From: Takakia lepidozioides
Lineage: Eukaryota > Streptophyta > Takakiopsida > Takakiales > Takakiaceae
Length of the DNA stretch: 64,000 nucleotides
NCBI GenBank assembly: GCA_030704615.1
Contig: CM060733.1
Span: 3,348,001-3,412,000 of the forward strand
Direction: 5' to 3'
Shown here: positions 58,704 through 64,000 of the stretch, one piece after another
Numbering within the stretch: position 1 is the stretch's first letter
Layout of the letters: every line of letters begins with the position of its first letter
Position numbers and translations under genes: made by a program
The notes under the pieces: generated by a model
Databases searched by the model: none
What the model was told of the DNA's origin: nothing
The model's input: the letters and a program-made list of their open reading frames with translations, nothing else

Positions 58704-60142
58704 TCCGGAAGGCTTGCCGGAAGGATGAGCTTGCGAAGTCCGTGATGCATGACTTGAGGATGGGGGTTAAATCGCAGTTCCACTTGCAAAATGGACTGCT
58801 CCGGTATAAGCAAAAGCGTCTCTACGTGTCGAAGGGAGGGATCAGGGATAGTCTCTTGAGAGAATGCCATGATAGCCCGCTTGCGGGCCACGACGGAGCC
58901 AAGCGCACTGCGTCACTCTTGAAGAAAGAGTATTTCTGGCCCAAACTGAGGGAGGAGGCAGAGGAGTATGTCAAGACATGCACCACATGCCAACAAAACC
59001 GGAGCGAGTACAAAAAGCAAGCGGGGCTGTTACAACCCTTGCCGATTCCAGAGGGGACTTGGGAAAGCGTCTCGATGGATTTCATGACTGCTATGCCGCT
59101 GTCAAAAGGATTCGATGCAATCATGGTGGTGGTGGATAGGTTCAGTAAAATGGGCCATTTCATCCCCACCAAGGAGACGGCAACGGCACAGGAGACAGGG
59201 CGACTTTACTTTGCCCACGTCTTAAAGCATCATGGAGTCCCGAAGGATATTGTCTCGGACCGCGATCCAAAGTTTACCAGTAAATTTTGGAGGACACTTT
59301 GGAAGAAGATGGGGACGAGGCTGAAGATGAGCACCGCCTTCCGACCTACGACCGACGGCCAAACGGAAAGAGTGAATTCCGTAGTGAAGCAATTCTTGCG
59401 GAATTACGTGTCAGCAGACCAATCAGACTGGATGAAACACTTAGACGCGGCAGAGTTCTGTTATAATAACACAAAACACTCCGCAACGGGAGTTTCCCCT
59501 TTCGTATTGGTCTATGGAAAAGCACCTCTGGTGCCGATAAGTTGGGCCGCCCAGGACGTTGAGGAACCGGCAGTAGCGGAGGTACTAGAAGAACACGAGC
59601 GTTTGTTGAAGCTCGCAAAGTACAACATTGCCAAAGCTAGGAAACGGTATGAAAGGCAGGCGAATCGGAAGCGGAGGGAAGTGAAGTTTGAGGCAGGCAC
59701 GGAGGTCTGGTTGAACATCAAGAATTTCCGACTACCTCCGGAAGTGAGTCCGAAGTTCGTACCTCCATATGCGGGACCCTTTCGCATTCGGAAGGTCATG
59801 AATGAGGATGTGTATGAATTGGAGCTGCCGACAAACAGCAAGGTGCACCTAATATTCCATGTCTCCCTTTTGAAGCCTTACTTCAAAGACGAAGTGCGTC
59901 CGAATCGGCATCAAGTGTTGCGTCCGCCACCTATGCTGTTGGATCATGAAAATGAACCTGAGTACGAGGTGGAGGCAATACTTAAGTCGAGGAGGTTCAA
60001 GAACCGAGAAATGGAGTATCTCGTCAAATGGAAGGGCTATCATCAGGTGGAGGCATCTTGGGTGCGTGCCTCAGAAATGGGAAACGCATCCGAGGCGGTT
60101 GCAGTTTTCGAAGGGCGACCTCAAAAGCGGAAGAAGCGTTGA
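58571..60142 (+). CDS. Chimeric ORF: PPR repeat joined to Ty3 chromovirus integrase with chromodomain
   Basis: A single 523-residue frame. Residues 1-44 are PPR sequence (NVVSWNAMLAGYAQQGHEME). From 58704 the sequence becomes the C-terminal pol region of a chromovirus. It has the integrase zinc region (ECHDSPLAGHDGAKRT, YVKTCTTCQQNR), a catalytic core with Asp in VSMDFMTAMP, Asp in VSDRDPKFTS and Glu in TDGQTERVNS, a C-terminal part ending HVSLLKPYF, and a chromodomain (EYEVEAILKSRR, EYLVKWKGYHQVEASWV) that in this family reads histone marks. The junction is visible by comparison with 56690-56730, where the same PPR sequence continues as PPR. Reverse transcriptase and RNase H are missing, so the element is 5'-truncated. 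The integrase part itself has no stop. Confidence 0.88.
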   Translation: MVERNVVSWNAMLAGYAQQGHEMEALETYEQMMGEVVKPSWSAMIRKACRKDELAKSVMHDLRMGVKSQFHLQNGLLRYKQKRLYVSKGGIRDSLLRECHDSPLAGHDGAKRTASLLKKEYFWPKLREEAEEYVKTCTTCQQNRSEYKKQAGLLQPLPIPEGTWESVSMDFMTAMPLSKGFDAIMVVVDRFSKMGHFIPTKETATAQETGRLYFAHVLKHHGVPKDIVSDRDPKFTSKFWRTLWKKMGTRLKMSTAFRPTTDGQTERVNSVVKQFLRNYVSADQSDWMKHLDAAEFCYNNTKHSATGVSPFVLVYGKAPLVPISWAAQDVEEPAVAEVLEEHERLLKLAKYNIAKARKRYERQANRKRREVKFEAGTEVWLNIKNFRLPPEVSPKFVPPYAGPFRIRKVMNEDVYELELPTNSKVHLIFHVSLLKPYFKDEVRPNRHQVLRPPPMLLDHENEPEYEVEAILKSRRFKNREMEYLVKWKGYHQVEASWVRASEMGNASEAVAVFEGRPQKRKKR

Positions 60143-61046
60143 TGGGGACATCAACCTTGGAGCGTGGGGGAGGAAATGCATGCTTAGCCCGGCTTAGCTA
60201 GCTTAGGAATCCGATTGCAAAAACTTGTATTGTACAAAACGTGCTATAAATGAAATGGCTTCCAAATATTGTGCGTCCTATTTTGTTTGGAATGTTGATG
60301 CATGGTATGGTTGGCTAGTGTGTAGAATGCATGCCAGCTTATAAAAGTGGGAGAGGTAAATTGGGTTAACCGTGTGTTTGCGTAGTGCCGAAATCGGGTG
60401 ACCCCCATCCAAGGGGCAAGGAAACTTGCGACTTCTTTGGGAGTTCACGTGCTAGTGCGCACCTGGCACGTGCGCGTACTATAACTGCGCTACCGAGGGG
60501 GTTGCCTTGTAGTGCGGGCTAACGCGGAAGCTACGTGCTTCCGTTCACGTACTATAATCGTGTAGCCTCGGGACGAAGTCGTAGTGCGGCTTCGGTGTGT
60601 TCCCGTACCTCAGGCCAGCATTCCAAGGTGGACCCAATTGTAGTGATTGGGGCGCACGGTTGGTTCAAGGTTATCTTCCTAGTCAAAGAGGGTTCCAGGG
60701 AACCCTTGCTCAAGGTGATGCCAAAAGCGGCATCATGAGCGATCGCAAGCAATGTTGTTGCAGTAAGGCGATTTGATCCTCGGGGAGGATCGTTCCTTGG
60801 CCTTGAAGTAGGCCAAGAAGAGTGCACTGGGAGGAGCTGGAGAGGCTCCACCCTTGGCCGGGACTTGGAGGAAGTCGGCCAAACTAGCTAGTGGAGAGTA
60901 GAGTCAAGTGTGGGGTTTGGTTCTTTGCCATGGGACGCCATGGTACGGAAACAAACTCCTTGATGTGGGACGCCACAACTTGGATGTTCGTTTCTACAAA
61001 ATGGACAAGTCGATGAGGACATCGACTCCCTGTTGGTAGGGGTGTG
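60143..61046 (+). other. 3' non-coding region of the chromovirus
   Basis: Lies between the pol stop and the 3' LTR. It contains two diverged copies of a block around ACGTACTATAATCGTGTAGC and GCGTACTATAACTGCGCTAC (about 60473 and 60545). A purine-rich GGTAGGGGTGTG just before the LTR may be the polypurine tract. Confidence 0.5.
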
Positions 61047-61776
61047 TGTCGCGGCCCTTTGCCTTGAGGGCAGGGGGTCGGGACACATGAGGGGCTGCCC
61101 CTGTGGTGGGGGCAGCGGCAGCGATAGGTATGGGGGGGGCTGAAGCACCCTTGAGTGCCCAAGGCACTCAAGGAGGCGGAGGCGCTCACTAGGTGGAGCC
61201 CCGCACACCGGGTTGCGGTGGGGGTGGCTCCACAAGGGGTGGTGGTAGCTTAGCGGGACTTAGTGGGGGTGGCATAGGACTCACCATGGGGGCGGAGACC
61301 TTGTGGTGGGAGTCGTGGGGAGTCTTGGGACTCATCACGGTCCAGAGGGGCCGTGGTGAGTGGGCCAAGACTCACCGCGACTCATCACCGGGAGTCGAGG
61401 GTTTTCGTGGTGGTTCGCCATAAAATGACATGGCTGGTTGTGAAACCCCCGCGGACAGCTACAGAAGTATATATAAGGGAGTAGTGACCCCGAGAACGGT
61501 GCAAGCCCGTTGGTGACCAAAAACTAGTGAGTAAGCGAGCGAGCCGGAAAGCGACCAAAGAGTGGGGAGCTGTTCCGGACTGCCATCTACCAAAGGGAAT
61601 TCTCCTAGGCCCAAATAGGTGGAGGGTTTAGTGGGAAGCGAAGGGGGGACCGTTATGTCCCGGTGAGCAGCCGGAGCTCCAAGTTGGCCCGGGCGGCCAG
61701 GTTGGGAGTCAGGCGCGCGCATCGGAGCGAGTAACTATGACTTGAAGGGGAGCTTACCAAAGTGAGGTGCGCGACA
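61047..61776 (+). mobile_element. 3' LTR of the chromovirus
   Basis: 730 bp from TGTCGCGG to GCGCGACA with a TATATATAAG box near 61470. It matches the 729-bp LTR at 3633-4361 in inverted orientation. No primer binding site follows (next bases CAACCACCC), so it is a 3' LTR, as its place after pol also shows. Confidence 0.92.
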
Positions 61777-62269
61777 CAACCACCCATAAAAGCAAGCGCC
61801 CAAACCAAACTAGCATGGCGCACATTCAAGCATGCATGTGTAGGAGGATGATTCAAACACAAGAAACTCAAACAACAACACCTCCCACAGCGTAAATCAA
61901 TCGATCTCCTTGCGGGTTCAATAAATCTGCAAGATGGCCAAATCTCTATCCAAACTAGCTCTGCCTCCGCTTACGGAAAAGCTTTGGTCTACAAGAATGA
62001 TGGAAGACTATAGAGAAGGGAAGCTAAAGCAATCTTTAAGCCCAGAATGCTTTCATCCCATTACTCCCCCTATCTTCACACTCATTCTTGCTCAAGCAAT
62101 AGATAAGATCATCCTTAAAGAACCTCTCAAATAACTCTCAAGAGCCCTCAAATTATTGCCATGAACTTCTGAAATCTGCCCTCAATCAGCCCCTAACATA
62201 GACCCACCGAGGTTCAAGAAGTTCGCAAACTTGGATTCTAAACAGTCCACCAAAAGGTCCTAGGCGCCC
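61777..62269. other. Intergenic, no gene seen
   Basis: No recognisable coding or repeat content. Confidence 0.4.
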
Positions 62270-62900
62270 GCCAATTAGTGGCCTCCAAGGTCTCCAACCA
62301 GCCCTCACAATGGCTCCACTGCCCAATATGGCCTCCATGGGCCTCCAAGAGTCCTCCAAACACAGCCCTTAAGAAGCTCCACAAATCTGTAAAGTATTGG
62401 CCTCCAAAGACCTCCAATAGTCCTCCAACAGCCCTTAAGAAGCTCCTCAAATCTGCCAAGTATTGGTCTCCAAGGACCTCCAACAGTCCTCCAACAGCCC
62501 TTAAGAAGCTCTTCAAATCTACCAAGTATTGGCCTCCAAGGACCTCCAACAGTCTTCCAACAGCCCTTAAAAAGCTCATCAAATCTGTCAAGTATTTGCC
62601 CCCAAGGACCTCCAATAGTCCCCCAAAGAGCTCTTAGAAAACTCCATAAGCCTGCCCAATATGGGCCTCCAAATACCTCCAATCGTCCTCTAACCAGCCC
62701 TCACAAGGCTCCACAGGCCTGCCAAACATTGGCCTCAAATGACCCCAAATAGTCTTTCAAACAGCCCTTAGCAGGTTCCACAAGCCTGCAAGATATTGGC
62801 TTCAATAGACCCCAAAATAGTCCTCAAAGCAGGCCCCAATACCTGCTAGATATTGGCCTCAATAGACCCCAAATAGTCCTCAAACAAGCCCCCTGAAGGC
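62270..62900. repeat. 66-bp minisatellite
   Basis: A unit of 66 bp (GGCCTCCAAGGACCTCCAA...CAGCCCTTAAGAAGCTC...AAATCTGCCAAGTATT) repeats in register at about 62395, 62461, 62527 and 62593, with degraded copies to about 62900. Because 66 is divisible by 3, several frames stay open on both strands. These ORFs are probably not genes. Confidence 0.85.
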
Positions 62901-62929
62901 TCCAAAAATATCCACAGTCAGTCGATTTT

Positions 62930-63365
62930 TCATCCGTCATTGACCGAATTTCATCCAAAACCCCGATTTCTCATCCACAGATCCGATATTTCATCTGCCG
63001 CGATAGTTCATCCGTCGGTGCAATATTTCATCCACTGGTGCGATATTTGATCTGCTGGTGCAGTTTCATCCATCGCTGTGATTTTTCATCCAATGGCACA
63101 ATAGTTCATCCGCTGCCACGATTTCATCCACTGGCGCAGTTTCATCCGTCGCCGGTGATTTTTCATCTGATAGCGCGATAGTTCATCCGTTGCCACGATT
63201 TCATCCACTGGCGCAATTTCATCCGTCGTCGTGATTTTTCATCCGATAGCGCGATAATCCACTGCCACGATTTCATCCGCTGGCGCAGTTTCTTCCACTG
63301 CAACCGATTCTCATCTAGGAGCACCGATTGTCATCCATTGGCTCAATAGTTCATCCGATGGGACA
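62930..63365. repeat. TTTCATCC degenerate short tandem repeat
   Basis: About twenty units of 18-24 bases built on TTTCATCCG(T/C)(T/C)GGCGC with a GATTTT or CGATAG lead. Unit length varies, so it is an old minisatellite. Confidence 0.75.
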
Positions 63366-64000
63366 ATGGTGGTGCTCCCAACTCTGGGGCAATGTTTCCA
63401 CGCATTCCCATGCATTTCCACAAGTTCCCAAGCGTTCTCTCGAGTTTCCAAGGAGTTCACACGCGTTCCCAAGCTAGGGTTTGCGTCGCTTTGCCTCTAC
63501 GATTGCTGCAACGAGCTATGGCTTCTATGGAGCAACCAGAGGTGCTGTTCTTGGTTTCTTGAGCATCAATAGACCACCGAGAGTGCCTCTAACTCCCTGA
63601 GCAAGCTATTTGCCATACAACAAGCTCTCTTTCTCTATAGAACTTATTGAAACAAGCATAGAACAAGTTATTGAGCTTTCTATGGCATACCCTCTTCTAG
63701 CTATCGCATGCACTCATAGTGTTTCTTTCTACTGCCATAGTGCACCTCTTAGAGCTCTTAATCCAGCCCTGCACTTGCCACTTCCATAGACATGCTCTTC
63801 CCAAGCTTGGGATTGAAACCCCAACTCAAAGCATGTTTTACAAATACAATATTCTGCCCCAAAGAGAAATCAGATGTCTACCTCCACTCATAGCTCTCCT
63901 AAGCTTGAAGTTGAAGACTCCCACAAGCTGAAACCATGCTCCACACATGCACCGCTTGCTCCCTTAACACCCGAGCTCTTCTTGAACTCCTCAAAGCCTG
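63366..64000. other. Non-coding sequence to the window edge
   Basis: Begins with about six copies of a TTCCCA(A/C)GC-type word (63405-63475), then pyrimidine-rich sequence. No supported gene. Confidence 0.4.

Noticed and set aside
62238-62682. Open frames of about 120 residues on both strands
   Set aside because: They are a by-product of a 66-bp tandem repeat whose length is divisible by three.

Overview
The window is nuclear DNA from a land plant. The evidence is spliced genes with GT-AG introns, plant type III polyketide synthases, plant-type GDSL esterases, PLS-class pentatricopeptide (PPR) repeats, a plant initiator-Met tRNA primer binding site and a dense load of retroelements. The decayed SWIM/MULE transposase, the PLS-type PPR array and the draft-assembly gap fit a non-seed plant (bryophyte, lycophyte or fern), but the species cannot be fixed from sequence alone.

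Layout: 0.1-3.0 kb is a multi-exon gene or old mobile gene, cut by the window edge, whose end resembles a degenerate beta-class amino-methyltransferase. 3.5-4.4 kb is an inverted LTR with primer binding site and gag start, abutting a truncated FCP1-like phosphatase fragment (4.4-5.0 kb). 6.5-7.1 kb is a hAT-type miniature transposon; a second copy at 50.4-51.1 kb has a perfect 8-bp target duplication. 10.1-13.7 kb holds an apparently intact six-exon gene joining a secreted GDSL esterase to a C-terminal fasciclin (FAS1) domain. 14.6-17.1 kb is duplicated PPR debris with a LINE scrap, followed by a nearly complete but mutated LINE (17.4-21.6 kb). 21.8-23.7 kb is a GDSL paralogue on the minus strand without FAS1. 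27.0-28.9 kb is an intact-looking three-exon type III PKS (minus strand); a second PKS copy at 39.4-40.9 kb is damaged and runs into a 500-N gap. Between them lie a SWIM/MULE-like transposase pseudogene (32.5-35.0 kb), a large inverted array of palindromic ~105-bp repeats carrying CACGTG cores (35.2-36.6 kb), and a convergent unrecognised gene with an RG-repeat tail (37.1-38.3 kb). 42.4-50.1 kb is a decayed Ty3/gypsy element on the minus strand with an extra ORF upstream of gag. 55.0-58.7 kb is a decaying tandem array of ~300-bp PPR units. It runs in frame into the integrase and chromodomain of a 5'-truncated Ty3 chromovirus (58.7-60.1 kb) whose 3' LTR lies at 61.0-61.8 kb. 62.3-63.4 kb contains two minisatellites.

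The credible working host genes are the GDSL-FAS1 gene, the second GDSL gene and the first PKS. All would act in secondary or extracellular lipid/phenolic metabolism, but nothing in the sequence proves they work together. Most of the rest is mobile-element or PPR-derived and broken. The strongest novelties are the GDSL-FAS1 fusion, the inverted palindromic array between two convergent genes, the PPR-integrase-chromodomain chimeric ORF and the extra gypsy ORF.
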